This document shows positions 49,784 through 59,801 of a stretch of 64,000 nucleotides of DNA, piece by piece. Under the pieces are notes generated by a model. The model was not told the origin of the DNA and did no database searches. It saw only the letters and a program-made list of their open reading frames with translations. Made by a program: the position numbers and the translations under genes. The stretch spans positions 1 to 64,000 of the forward strand of contig CALIHL010000029.1 in NCBI GenBank assembly GCA_938022935.1, in the 5' to 3' direction. Position 1 is the first letter of the stretch; each line of letters starts with the position of its first letter. The stretch comes from an uncultured Saprospiraceae bacterium (GTDB lineage Bacteria; Bacteroidota; Bacteroidia; Chitinophagales; Saprospiraceae).

Positions 49784-51418
49784 CTATGTTTGGATGATGC
49801 CAACATTAAACGGAGCAATTGGTGCATGATTAGCCGCTTCTATGCCACGGGAGATGCACGATCTTGTATCGGCTGGATCGATGATACCGTCTACCCATAG
49901 CTGGGAAGCGGCGTAGTATGGAGATGTTTCGTCTTCATACTTCTGAGTGATCCGATCCTTTATCTCTTGTTGTTCTTTTGCGGTTGGTTCTTTACCCTTA
50001 GACTTCATAGAAGCAACCTGTATCTGCATCAAGACTTTTGCAGCTTGAGCTCCTCCCATGACAGCTATCTTAGCAGTAGGCCAGGCAAACATAAAACGAG
50101 GATCATAGGCTCTACCGCACATCGCATAGTTGCCAGCTCCATAAGAATTACCTAATACAATTGTAAACTTGGGTACTGTACTATTAGATACTGCACTCAC
50201 AAGTTTTGCTCCATCTTTTATAATGCCTCCATGCTCGGATCTACTCCCTACCATGAAGCCAGTCACATCATGAAGAAAAACCAATGGTATCTTCTTCTGA
50301 TTACAATTCATGACAAACCGTGCTGCCTTATCTGCACTATCTGAGTAGATGACGCCGCCAAATTGCATTTCGCCTTGGGCGCTCTTCAACACTTCTCTAT
50401 TGTTGACGACTACACCGACAGACCAGCCGTCGACCCTGCCATAGACACAGATTATAGTTTTGCCATAGTCAGCCTTGTACTCGGTCCATTCACCTCCATC
50501 GAGAAGACACTTGAGTAACTCTCGTGTTTTATATGGCTTTGTTCGATCTGCTGGAAATATCTGATATAAATCCTCTTGGCCTAACTTAGGCTCTGAGGAT
50601 TCAATCCTATCAAATCCAGTTTTGTCTTGAGGGCCAAACTGACCAACTAATTTTCTAATTGTATCTAAGCACTCTTGGTCCGTATCACATTTGTAATCTA
50701 CAACTCCAGATATGGCCGTCTGCGTTGCTGCACCTCCTAAAGTTTCATTGTCCACATCTTCTCCGATCGCAGCTTTGACAAGATATGGTCCAGCTAGATA
50801 GATACTTCCTGTGCCATTTACTATGAGCGATTCATCTGACATGATCGGTAAGTAGGCTCCGCCTGCTACACAGCTTCCCATGATTGCAGCTACTTGCGGG
50901 ATGCCTTGTGCAGACATTACTGCGTTGTTTCTAAAGGTTCTGCCAAAGTGATCTTGGTCTGCAAAGACTTCGTTTTGCATCGGGAGAAAGACACCCGCAC
51001 TATCTACTAGGTAGACGATCGGAAGCTTGTTCTCTATGGATATCTGTTGTGCTCTTAAGTTCTTTCTGCAAGTCATCGGGAACCACGCACCAGCTTTGAC
51101 AGTTGCATCGTTGGCTACGATCACACACAAGCGACCTTCGATATGCGCAAGTCCTGTCACAACCCCTGCTGATGGACATCCTCCGTGTTCATCATACATC
51201 TTGTAAGCCGCGAATGCTCCAATCTCCATGAACTTTGAGTCATCATCTTTTAGATAATCTACTCTTTCACGAGCCGTCATTTTGCCTTTGGCTCTATGCT
51301 TGTCCATCCTTTTCTGACCACCTCCTTCAAAGATCTTTTCTAATTTTCGATCTAAGGAAGACAGAGCCAACTTCATGGCATCTTCGTTTTTGCTGTGCTC
51401 TATATTGACCTTAGCCAT
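49784..51418 (-). CDS. Acyl-CoA carboxylase carboxyltransferase (beta) subunit, methylcrotonyl-CoA carboxylase-like
   Basis: DSAGVFLPMQNEVFADQDHFGRTFRNNAVMSAQGIPQVAAIMGSCVAGGAYLPIMSDE; FLHDVTGFMVGSRSEHGGIIKDGAK. Confidence 0.93.
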   Translation of the reverse strand: MAKVNIEHSKNEDAMKLALSSLDRKLEKIFEGGGQKRMDKHRAKGKMTARERVDYLKDDDSKFMEIGAFAAYKMYDEHGGCPSAGVVTGLAHIEGRLCVIVANDATVKAGAWFPMTCRKNLRAQQISIENKLPIVYLVDSAGVFLPMQNEVFADQDHFGRTFRNNAVMSAQGIPQVAAIMGSCVAGGAYLPIMSDESLIVNGTGSIYLAGPYLVKAAIGEDVDNETLGGAATQTAISGVVDYKCDTDQECLDTIRKLVGQFGPQDKTGFDRIESSEPKLGQEDLYQIFPADRTKPYKTRELLKCLLDGGEWTEYKADYGKTIICVYGRVDGWSVGVVVNNREVLKSAQGEMQFGGVIYSDSADKAARFVMNCNQKKIPLVFLHDVTGFMVGSRSEHGGIIKDGAKLVSAVSNSTVPKFTIVLGNSYGAGNYAMCGRAYDPRFMFAWPTAKIAVMGGAQAAKVLMQIQVASMKSKGKEPTAKEQQEIKDRITQKYEDETSPYYAASQLWVDGIIDPADTRSCISRGIEAANHAPIAPFNVGIIQT

Positions 51419-51419
51419 A

Positions 51420-52586
51420 TCAAACTTGTGTCTTATAACTTTTCTTATCTATGACAATCTTTCCTATGATCTCTTTTAGAATCTCAGATGTGCCTCCTCC
51501 AATAGGTCCCAGTCTACTATCTCTAAAAAGTCGTGCAAGTGGATATTCTTCCATGTAACCATATCCGCCTAAAAACTGCAAACAGTCATATATAACTTTA
51601 TCAGCAACCTTGGTGGATTGCAGTTTGGACATACATGCTTCTTTAACCACATAGTCACCGTTGTTCAATCTGTCTGTGATATTATAATTGAAAGTTTTTA
51701 CAATCTCAACTTCCGTTGCCATCTCTGATACGCGATGTCTTAAAGCTTGAAACTTGTCTATGGTCTTGCCAAATGCTGTTCGCTCTGACATATAATTGAT
51801 AGTGTACTCAAGTGCATATTCGGCTCTTGCATGTGCGTTGATACCCATGATCAATCTTTCAAGAGCAAAGTGTTGCATGACGTAATAGAAGCCTTTTCCT
51901 TCTTCCCCCATAAGTCTGGATGAAGGGATTTTGACATTGTCAAAAGCTATCTCGCCCGTATCAGAAGCACGCCATCCTAACTTGTCTAACTTAGAAGCAC
52001 TGACGCCTGGAGTATCTCTATCGATAAGAAACACACCCATCGATTTTGGATTATTGACATAATCCATCTTTGCTATGACGACTAGATAGTCAGAATAAAC
52101 ACCGTTGGTTATGAATGTCTTTGAACCGTTGATTACGTATTCGTCCCCAACAAGTTCTGCTGTGGTCCTCATGGCACCCACGTCAGATCCCCCAAATGGC
52201 TCACTGATACATAAGCATCCAACCTTATCTCCTGCTATACTAGCGCTTAGATATTCATGTTTGATCGCTTCACTTCCTTCTGCCTTTAGGTGGGTCATGG
52301 CGAGATAAGTGTGTGCCCATATGGCAGCAGCGAACCCTCCGCTATCTACTTTCTGAAGCTCTTCCAAGAGGATAACAGTATAAAACAAGTCTAAGTCTAA
52401 ACCGCCATATGCTTCAGGGTAATTGATGCCGAGATATCCCATATCGCCAAACTTCTTGAAGATCTCTTTGCCAACGTTTCCCGAGGCTTCCCATTCTTCA
52501 ATGTGGGGTTTTACTTCCTTGTTTAAAAAGGTCTTCAACCCCTCCCTAAACAAGTCGTGCTCTTCTGTGAAGTAACCTTTATTCAT
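51420..52586 (-). CDS. Acyl-CoA dehydrogenase
   Basis: CLCISEPFGGSDVGAMRTTAEL, SERTAFGKTIDKFQALRHRVSEMA, LFRDSRLGPIGGGTSEILKEII. Confidence 0.93.
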   Translation of the reverse strand: MNKGYFTEEHDLFREGLKTFLNKEVKPHIEEWEASGNVGKEIFKKFGDMGYLGINYPEAYGGLDLDLFYTVILLEELQKVDSGGFAAAIWAHTYLAMTHLKAEGSEAIKHEYLSASIAGDKVGCLCISEPFGGSDVGAMRTTAELVGDEYVINGSKTFITNGVYSDYLVVIAKMDYVNNPKSMGVFLIDRDTPGVSASKLDKLGWRASDTGEIAFDNVKIPSSRLMGEEGKGFYYVMQHFALERLIMGINAHARAEYALEYTINYMSERTAFGKTIDKFQALRHRVSEMATEVEIVKTFNYNITDRLNNGDYVVKEACMSKLQSTKVADKVIYDCLQFLGGYGYMEEYPLARLFRDSRLGPIGGGTSEILKEIIGKIVIDKKSYKTQV

Positions 52587-52776
52587 ATAAGTGTAAATGC
52601 CTTTTAAATAAGATTGTTGTCATGCTAACTAAATTCGAAGGTATGGTAAGTTATCATAATAAATACCATCTAACAGTATAGAATTGCCAATACTTATCGG
52701 ACGATAAATAAATTGAACTTAGGGTATAGGAATATTGGATTCTGACTATTGCTTTAGTGGAGATCGATGTTTACTG

Positions 52777-54399
52777 TTACTTCTTATCCCAGCGCTTTAG
52801 ATCTTGGTATTTGTCAATATACATTTGATCCAATTCTGGTGAATCTTTATAGTACGCCCTCATCTTTCTAAGCCGTTCTTTAAGATCAGTAACAACCGAG
52901 GCATACGCCGGATCATCATACACATTGGTCATCTCGTTCTTGTCCTTTTTTCTATCATAAAGCTCCCATTCGTCGACGTCGTAGTAGAAGTGAACCAGCT
53001 TATAATCTTCATTGACAAAAGCATAATGTCTCTTAACCATATGCACAGATGGATACTCGTAATAATGATAATACACCGCATCTCTAAAGTTTTCAGTTTC
53101 TCCTTTCATCAGTGGTATCAAGCTTTCTCCTTGCATATCATTCGGTGGAGTGATCCCGGCTATTTCTAAGAATGTCTGCGCGAAGTCGAGGTTTTGCACC
53201 ATTTGAGTATTGGTCGTAGAAGGGGTGATGACGTTAGGCCATCTTACCATTAGTGGCGTCTTGAAAGACTCGTTATAGATAAACCTCTTGTCAAACCAAC
53301 CATGCTCCCCGAGATAGAATCCCTGATCAGAAGTATAGACCACGATCGTATTTTCTTTAAGTCCATTTTCATCAAGATAGTCTAGTACTTTACCTACGCC
53401 TTCATCAACCGCAGCGATTGATCCAAGATAATCTTGCATATATCTTTGATAGCGCCAGCGCATCTTCTCTTCTTGGGACATGTTGGGATAGTTCTTTTTG
53501 AAGTCTTCAATCATCGGATCGTAGATTTTATCCCAGTCTGCTTTTTGCGAAGGAGTCTGTCTCTCTACTTCTCTCTTATAAGCTCCTTTATCCCAATGTG
53601 CAGTTGGTGGTATATCGAGTTCATCCATCACTGCTGGAGGAATCTTTGAGTCTCCAGCCCAGTTCATATGTGTTAGAAGATTCATCTCTGACTCTCTTGC
53701 AGCACTTCCACGTCCTTCATAATCATCAAAGAGTGTTTCTGGTTCGGGGAAAGTCTTGTTGATGTATTCTGTGTAGTGTCGCTTCGCCGGGAGCCATTCT
53801 CTATGAGGAGCTTTGTGTAAGTACATTAGCAAGAACGGATCTTCTTCACTGCGATCTTCTTCGAGCCAATTAAGTGTCATGTCAGTGATGATGTCAGTCG
53901 TATAACCTTCTACATTGATACGCCCGCTATCTTTTGTGATGAAGTCAGGATTATAATATGTGCCTTGACCTGGGAGGATCTTAAACTGATCAAATCCTTT
54001 AGGGTTGTTGCCAAAATGAAGCTTACCAAACATAGCCGTCTGATAACCATTATCTTGAAGTATCTGAGGAAAGGTAACTTGGGTAGTATCAAATTGAAAC
54101 ATGTTGTCAATCTTGCCATTCAGATGACTGTGTTTGCCAGTAAGTATGACGGCTCTTGATGGTGCACAGATAGAGTTGGTGACGCATGCATTGGTAAACA
54201 ACATACCTTCATCTGCTATTCGATCAATGTTAGGTGTTTGGATGAGATGATCAGAGTAGGCGCTGATGGCCTGATAAGCATGATCATCTGACATGATAAA
54301 CAGAATGTTAGGGCGCTTAGTCGCTTTGTTGGTTGTAGCTTTAGGACCACAAGAGAAGAGAAGAGTAATGGCTAAGAAGAGAAAGAATCTGTTGGTCAT
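52777..54399 (-). CDS. Sulfatase (arylsulfatase-type) lipoprotein
   Basis: Lipobox LLFSC; RPNILFIMSDDHAYQAI, sulfatase signature NSICAPSRAVILTGKHSH (C-x-P-S-R), YTSDQGFYLGEHGWFDKR. Confidence 0.95.
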   Translation of the reverse strand: MTNRFFLFLAITLLFSCGPKATTNKATKRPNILFIMSDDHAYQAISAYSDHLIQTPNIDRIADEGMLFTNACVTNSICAPSRAVILTGKHSHLNGKIDNMFQFDTTQVTFPQILQDNGYQTAMFGKLHFGNNPKGFDQFKILPGQGTYYNPDFITKDSGRINVEGYTTDIITDMTLNWLEEDRSEEDPFLLMYLHKAPHREWLPAKRHYTEYINKTFPEPETLFDDYEGRGSAARESEMNLLTHMNWAGDSKIPPAVMDELDIPPTAHWDKGAYKREVERQTPSQKADWDKIYDPMIEDFKKNYPNMSQEEKMRWRYQRYMQDYLGSIAAVDEGVGKVLDYLDENGLKENTIVVYTSDQGFYLGEHGWFDKRFIYNESFKTPLMVRWPNVITPSTTNTQMVQNLDFAQTFLEIAGITPPNDMQGESLIPLMKGETENFRDAVYYHYYEYPSVHMVKRHYAFVNEDYKLVHFYYDVDEWELYDRKKDKNEMTNVYDDPAYASVVTDLKERLRKMRAYYKDSPELDQMYIDKYQDLKRWDKK

Positions 54400-54503
54400 A
54401 TCTAATTATACTATTATCGTAAGAATTGCATCTAAAGTAGAGATTTCCTGAGTTAGGAGATACTTAAAGTGCAGAAGACTCCGAAAATGGTATAAATTTG
54501 TCT

Positions 54504-54858
54504 CAAGCACTTTACTCTATCGCTCCGAAGAAGATCGGGGAGGAAAGTCCGGACAACGCAGAGCGTCGTACCACTTAAAAGGTGGGCTGTATGTGATAAT
54601 AACATGCGGACAGATAGTGTCACAGAGAACTATACTTCCAGCAGTTTACACTGTTGGTAAAGGTGAAAACGCGGTGTAAGAGACCACGCTTTATCTGAGC
54701 AATCAGATATAGGGATAAACCTTGCGAGTTGCAATGTCACGTATATTCTGATCTTCATATGAAGGTAGCCTTGCTCGGGCGAGTCAGAAGGGGTGGGCAG
54801 CTTAGATAAATGATAGAGATCCTTAACAGGATACAGAATCCGGCTTATTAAGTGCTTG
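54504..54858 (+). ncRNA. rnpB: RNase P RNA (bacterial class A)
   Basis: GGGGAGGAAAGTCCGGACAACGCAGAG near 5' end, GGTGAAAACGCGGTGTAAGAG, 3' ACAGAATCCGGCTTATT; terminal helix CAAGCACTT/AAGTGCTTG. Confidence 0.96.
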
Positions 54859-54881
54859 TTTTTATAAAATTGTACTTTGAG

Positions 54882-54908
54882 TAAAGTGAAGTTTACTACT
54901 TCACTTTA
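54882..54908. terminator. Bidirectional terminator-like hairpin between rnpB (+) and the HTH gene (-)
   Basis: Perfect 11-bp arms TAAAGTGAAGT / ACTTCACTTTA with a 5-nt loop between convergent genes. Confidence 0.65.
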
Positions 54909-54911
54909 TAA

Positions 54912-55127
54912 TTAGAAGCTCTCCTTTTCAGAATTGAAATATCCTGCAATACAAGCCTTCTTCATTAAGCCTGCCACATTTTTGGCATTCATCTTTTTGA
55001 AAAGGGCTTTTCTGTGAACTTCAACAGTTCCTATTGCTAGCCCTAATTTGGAAGCAATTTCTCCAGTTGTAAACTCATCAGATATGAGCATAAGAATCTC
55101 ATGTTGCCGAGGTGTAAGTTTTGTCAT
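54912..55127 (-). CDS. Single-domain LuxR/GerE-type HTH regulator, 71 aa
   Basis: LTPRQHEILMLISDEFTTGEIASKLGLAIGTVEVHRKALFKKMNAKNVAGLM. Confidence 0.88.
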   Translation of the reverse strand: MTKLTPRQHEILMLISDEFTTGEIASKLGLAIGTVEVHRKALFKKMNAKNVAGLMKKACIAGYFNSEKESF

Positions 55128-55504
55128 ATTTGTAAATAGTAGGTACGTTTGCCTCGCTAAGATATACTGATTTTTATGCTTGCAAAAACCACTCTTGTTT
55201 CGAAAGCATTCACTTTTTCTAATTTGATGAAATGATATAATATTGTAATATGTTAACCTATAAATTTCAAAATAAAAAGCGAGTCAAAAATTATCAATCG
55301 TTGTGAATTTTATAATCATATGACTTTGATAGGGATGATCTATGAGTATATTCTTGATAAGTTTAGCCAATTTCAAGATTCCTAAGAAATGAAAAATGTA
55401 TCTTAAAATGCTCTGGATACTGCCAATATTAACAACTGTTAAAGTTTCGATCTTTCGACACTGAGTAAGTCGATACCACTTAAAACCCCTATGGTTAAAA
55501 GATC

Positions 55505-56776
55505 TTACTTTGTTATGTCTTTAACCAGTTGGTCAAAAGAAGACTTGAAGGCTGCATACTCAGATGTTGCCGGACCATTAAACCCTGTATGGACTTTGAT
55601 TACTTCGTTATCCTTATTGACAAACAATAGAGTAGGATAGGATAAGATCTCATCTATAAAGCCTAACTCCTTTGTCGCCTCTGCTTTATCATAGTAACCT
55701 GCCATAAGAATCTCATATGGTATCGACAGTCGATCTTTGTAATTCTTGATTTTGGAAAGTGACGTATCTTTATCTCTGTATTTTTCAAAAGCCAAAGCTA
55801 TAACCGCTAAGTCATCATTTGGGTTTTTCTTTATATAGTCAATTATAAACTTTGACTCATCTAAGCAATTAGGACACCAAGTACCCATGATCGTGATGAG
55901 CTTAGCTTTTCCTTCATATTGGTCGTCGGTTAAAGAGATAAGTTGACCATCCGTATTGGGCAGTTTAAAGTTTATCTTTTTATCTGGCGTCGTGATCTGT
56001 GACAATCCATAGACATCGGTCAGCTTTGCGTTGTCATCTCTTGTCGCGATCCAGTTAGTCGCATAATGACTACCGCTAAGAAACGAACCAGACAAAATCT
56101 CTTTGTCTGATATGTCTCCCTCAAATAGAAAAGCATGGCTACCGTCAAAACAAGAAAGCGAGAACTTATCTCCTTGCACAGTACCTTCTAAGTATCGATA
56201 ATCTCCAGTCTCAGTTAGGAAAGTGCCGCTCAGATTGTTACCCTCTTGGGTGAACTCTCCAATCGCAGGATATTCATCTTCTGTCTCAAGCTCAAATGTT
56301 GCAGCCCACTTGCCAGTGAGATTTGCACTTGGTTTTGTGATATCTGTCGTAAAGCGATGTGACTGACCATGATATGCTACAAATGGGATCTCATAGTCCT
56401 CTCTGTTATTGACATGCCATGTACCTTCGATGATATTTTCTCTATACTCCCCAGTTATATACGTGTCCAATAATGGAAACCCAATAACAATCGTATCCTT
56501 CAGCATCTTTGTCGTACCAAACGATATCTCTTCTACTTTGATTCTTTCTTCAGCATTGAGGATATAGATGTTGAGTTTGCCATCTTCGTCATATGAAGAC
56601 TCCATGTTAAATGGTAGATTAGCATCTTTCGTGATACTAAGTTCTGCTCTCCAGATCCCTGGTGGTATCTGAGTATATGGCTTCGCCACCTCCACACAAG
56701 AAGAAATAATACTCGACACTGCAAGTATGATGACCCCCACTAATATCTTAAACCTCTGCACTGAGCTTGCTGACAT
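55505..56776 (-). CDS. TlpA/thioredoxin-like lipoprotein with N-terminal lipocalin-like region
   Basis: Lipobox IISSC; C-terminal LITIMGTWCPNCLDESKFIIDY (WCxxC). Start taken at MSASSVQRF, avoiding overlap with the upstream gene. Confidence 0.85.
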   Translation of the reverse strand: MSASSVQRFKILVGVIILAVSSIISSCVEVAKPYTQIPPGIWRAELSITKDANLPFNMESSYDEDGKLNIYILNAEERIKVEEISFGTTKMLKDTIVIGFPLLDTYITGEYRENIIEGTWHVNNREDYEIPFVAYHGQSHRFTTDITKPSANLTGKWAATFELETEDEYPAIGEFTQEGNNLSGTFLTETGDYRYLEGTVQGDKFSLSCFDGSHAFLFEGDISDKEILSGSFLSGSHYATNWIATRDDNAKLTDVYGLSQITTPDKKINFKLPNTDGQLISLTDDQYEGKAKLITIMGTWCPNCLDESKFIIDYIKKNPNDDLAVIALAFEKYRDKDTSLSKIKNYKDRLSIPYEILMAGYYDKAEATKELGFIDEILSYPTLLFVNKDNEVIKVHTGFNGPATSEYAAFKSSFDQLVKDITK

Positions 56777-56777
56777 A

Positions 56778-57305
56778 TTACTTTGTTTTCTCTCCAGAGA
56801 AGTGATCTTCTTTATACTTAAATAAGACATTGAAGGTCGTAAGACTTCCATAGATCCTTGTTATATATTGTTGCAAGTTGACTTTCTCTTCATCAGAAAG
56901 CTTACTGCTATTGATCCGCTGCTCCATTACTCTGATCCTATCACGTACCATAACAATCTTATGAAAGAATGTTTCAATGGGTAGCTCCTTTCCTTTTAAA
57001 GACTGATCGTGAGGCTGTAAGATCATGGTGCCTCCTTCCCACTTGTCACCGAGTCCGACTACTTCTGTTATATCCGACCAGTTGCTTAATATCTTGATCA
57101 GTGATTTTTCTAAGTTGTTGAAAGTCAACTCTTGGTCAGCACTTACTTCTTCGATGACTTCCCAGCTACTATATTCTCTGCCCAGTGGCTTGATGCCATA
57201 TTGGATAAAACATACTTTATAGACTGTGCTATTCATACCGATGATCACACCATCGCCATATGCTGGGTGCTTCACTCTTGATCCTACACCTAAATTTTCT
57301 GACAT
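56778..57305 (-). CDS. Conserved hypothetical protein with N-terminal SH3-like/CarD-like segment
   Basis: GVGSRVKHPAYGDGVIIGMNSTVYKVCFIQYG N-terminus, charged helical C-terminus. Confidence 0.65.
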   Translation of the reverse strand: MSENLGVGSRVKHPAYGDGVIIGMNSTVYKVCFIQYGIKPLGREYSSWEVIEEVSADQELTFNNLEKSLIKILSNWSDITEVVGLGDKWEGGTMILQPHDQSLKGKELPIETFFHKIVMVRDRIRVMEQRINSSKLSDEEKVNLQQYITRIYGSLTTFNVLFKYKEDHFSGEKTK

Positions 57306-57357
57306 AGTTATAAGGTTGTTATTTGTTATAATTTACGAAAGTGGTTAGAAAGTCACT

Positions 57358-58698
57358 TTACTTGACCGCTTCATAGTTGTCATCCCAGTTCTTAGGGTTA
57401 GGCTTTCCTAATTTGCCCATAGATTTACCGACTATCATTGCAACAGTAGCGTCGCCAGTTACATTGGCGATTGTCCGACACATATCTAATGGTCGATCTA
57501 CTGCGAATATGAGTGCTAATCCAGCTTCGGGTATACCTGCCTGACCTAATATGATGACGAGCATAACTAAGCCTGCACTTGGTACCGCTGCTGTCCCGAT
57601 AGAGGCAAGTGTTGCTGTTGCTACAATACCCAATTGCTGGCCGATCGAAAGGTCCAAGCCATACGCTTGTGCTATAAATACAGCGGCGATTGCTTGGTAG
57701 CAGCTCGTACCATCCATATTGATCGTTGCCCCGATTGGCAAAACAAATGAGGTTACTTCTTTATCAACACCGAGGTGTTCTTCTACTCTCTCCATAGTCA
57801 CTGGCAAAGTTGCAGCACTACTACTTGTCGAGAATGCCAAAAGTTGAGCTGGCGCTATGCCTTCAAAAAAGCCTTTGATACCTCTACCTGTAAATGTCTT
57901 TACGAGCATCGGGTAAAAGAAGAATATCAATATGCCTAATCCAAGTAGGACTGTTGCAGCATAACCAAGTAGGGCTTTGAAGATGTCGACTGAGGGGGAT
58001 TCTGCCACCAATGATGCCATCAAGGCAAACACACCCACAGGTGCGCATAACATAATCAAGTCGATTAGCTTTAATATGATGTCATTGAGCCCATCAAAGA
58101 ATGCCTTGACTGGGGCAGCTTGTTTTGGATCAACAAGGATCATGGCAACACCAAAAAACAATACAAAGAAGATCACCTGAAGCATACTGCTATTGTTGGT
58201 GAGTGCTTCAAAGATGTTGCCTGGCACAAGGTCAACTAATGCTTGCAATGGACCTGCGTTCTTTTGGCCTTCTGCCATGGCGATCTTCCCAGAGGCGTCT
58301 GTCTGGAAGTCTCCAACCAGTTGCTCTCTTGTCTCCTCTGATATGAGATTTCCAGGCTTTATAATATTTACGGCAAGTAATCCTATGGTAACTGCAAATA
58401 GGGTAGTTACTAAGTAGATGCCAATTGTCCGACCGCCCATAGAAGAAAGCTTAGAGATATCTTTCAGATCTGATACTCCTTTGATCAAAGAGACAACCAC
58501 CAATGGAACTGCGATCAACTTGAGCGCATTGATAAAAATGGTACCAAAAGGCTTGATCCAATCTACTATGAATCCTGCGCCACCACTCATCTGTAGAGAA
58601 GCGATACCGAATATGATACCGATGATCATCCCAAGTATGATCTGCCAATGTAGTGCTAGTTTGCGCATAATATTATGATGTATGTCGCTAAGATACAC
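57358..58698 (-). CDS. Dicarboxylate/amino acid:cation symporter (DAACS family)
   Basis: FSTSSSAATLPVTM, PIGATINMDGTSCYQAI, SIGTAAVPSAGLVML, DRPLDMCRTIANVTGDATVAMIV. Confidence 0.95.
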   Translation of the reverse strand: MYLSDIHHNIMRKLALHWQIILGMIIGIIFGIASLQMSGGAGFIVDWIKPFGTIFINALKLIAVPLVVVSLIKGVSDLKDISKLSSMGGRTIGIYLVTTLFAVTIGLLAVNIIKPGNLISEETREQLVGDFQTDASGKIAMAEGQKNAGPLQALVDLVPGNIFEALTNNSSMLQVIFFVLFFGVAMILVDPKQAAPVKAFFDGLNDIILKLIDLIMLCAPVGVFALMASLVAESPSVDIFKALLGYAATVLLGLGILIFFFYPMLVKTFTGRGIKGFFEGIAPAQLLAFSTSSSAATLPVTMERVEEHLGVDKEVTSFVLPIGATINMDGTSCYQAIAAVFIAQAYGLDLSIGQQLGIVATATLASIGTAAVPSAGLVMLVIILGQAGIPEAGLALIFAVDRPLDMCRTIANVTGDATVAMIVGKSMGKLGKPNPKNWDDNYEAVK

Positions 58699-58735
58699 AA
58701 TGAGATGAGATCGAAAGTCTGCTGGTTAACTATCC

Positions 58736-59419
58736 TTAAGGCTGAGCTGATAGGTTCAGTGTACCTCGAGTCATCTCTCTTTTACCAGGAGGACCAGGCA
58801 CTCTTTCTACAGTCATATGAAGAGACTTAAGTACTCGTTTAAATTCACCTTGAGCACAAAAAGTAATCAGTATGCCTTTGTCATAGAGTGATTGTACAGC
58901 AGTGGTAAGTATGTCTGCAGTCCAAAGGTGAGGTTGAGCGCTTGGCGCAAATGCATCAAAATAGATGATGTCATATTTACGATCAGTGGAGAAGTCCTCA
59001 AAAAGGCGATGTTCTTTCTTTAGCTGGAAATGAGGAGTGACCTCCACATCTTCACCCCAAGGTTGCTGGTGTATATGGAGCAACTGGGCATCATAAGAAT
59101 TGTCGATATAAGATAGCTTGTTATAGACGGATGCTTCAACTGGATAACCCTCTATGCTGTGCATGCGGACAGAACATTGGTGCTTTTCGGCATAAAGTTG
59201 AGTCAAAAGCACATTGAGCGCCGTACCCATACCATACTCCAATATACTGACCTCATCTACTTGATGAAGCTGTCTATAGTAGTCTATACCTTCTTGGATA
59301 AACACATGTCTACTCTCTTGGAGTGCTCCATGCTGGCTATGGTAGTGCGCCTGAAATTGTTCAGAATATAAGGTCTGAGAACCATCGCCTGTGATCTCTA
59401 CAGAAAGCGGATCAAGCAT
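58736..59419 (-). CDS. mnmD: tRNA (5-methylaminomethyl-2-thiouridine)(34)-methyltransferase MnmD-like
   Basis: DGSQTLYSEQFQAHYHSQHGALQESRHVFIQEG; ILEYGMGTALNVLL; IIYFDAFAPSAQPHLWT; VERVPGPPGKREMTRG. Confidence 0.92.
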   Translation of the reverse strand: MLDPLSVEITGDGSQTLYSEQFQAHYHSQHGALQESRHVFIQEGIDYYRQLHQVDEVSILEYGMGTALNVLLTQLYAEKHQCSVRMHSIEGYPVEASVYNKLSYIDNSYDAQLLHIHQQPWGEDVEVTPHFQLKKEHRLFEDFSTDRKYDIIYFDAFAPSAQPHLWTADILTTAVQSLYDKGILITFCAQGEFKRVLKSLHMTVERVPGPPGKREMTRGTLNLSAQP

Positions 59420-59426
59420 ATGCGAT

Positions 59427-59576
59427 CTAAAGTCCTAAGACGTCGAGGATTGGTCTTACGTCGTCATACCCGATTGGACATCCTTCTCCAGCTCCTCTAT
59501 TACAAGAAGAAAGTAGTGCAGTTGCAAGGACTAATCCTACGTAAAACAGCTTGTTATTGATTTTTTTAGATTTCAT
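59427..59576 (-). CDS. Small predicted lipoprotein, 49 aa (absent from the supplied ORF track)
   Basis: Minus-strand translation MKSKKINNKLFYVGLVLATALLSSCNRGAGEGCPIGYDDVRPILDVLGL*: lysine-rich N-region, hydrophobic core, lipobox LSSC. Confidence 0.7.
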   Translation of the reverse strand: MKSKKINNKLFYVGLVLATALLSSCNRGAGEGCPIGYDDVRPILDVLGL

Positions 59577-59801
59577 GGTATTGATTATGTTGGGATATCA
59601 CTTACGTAAATATCAAGATGTAAACGCAATATTTCCTTGCTTATTACAACAAGAGCGCCACAAATCAACATATTGAATAAAAATTTAATATGACTAAGCC
59701 TGCTTTTAGTCTTATGGCATATACTTGACAAAATGTACTTCGCTAGAATATCATGATGATTTGTAAGTGGAAGGACATGAAATTTCGAAGAAGAACGGTC
59801 T

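Noticed and set aside
52777-54399. Polysaccharide utilisation locus
   Set aside because: A lone sulfatase with no SusC/SusD pair, glycoside hydrolases or regulators nearby.
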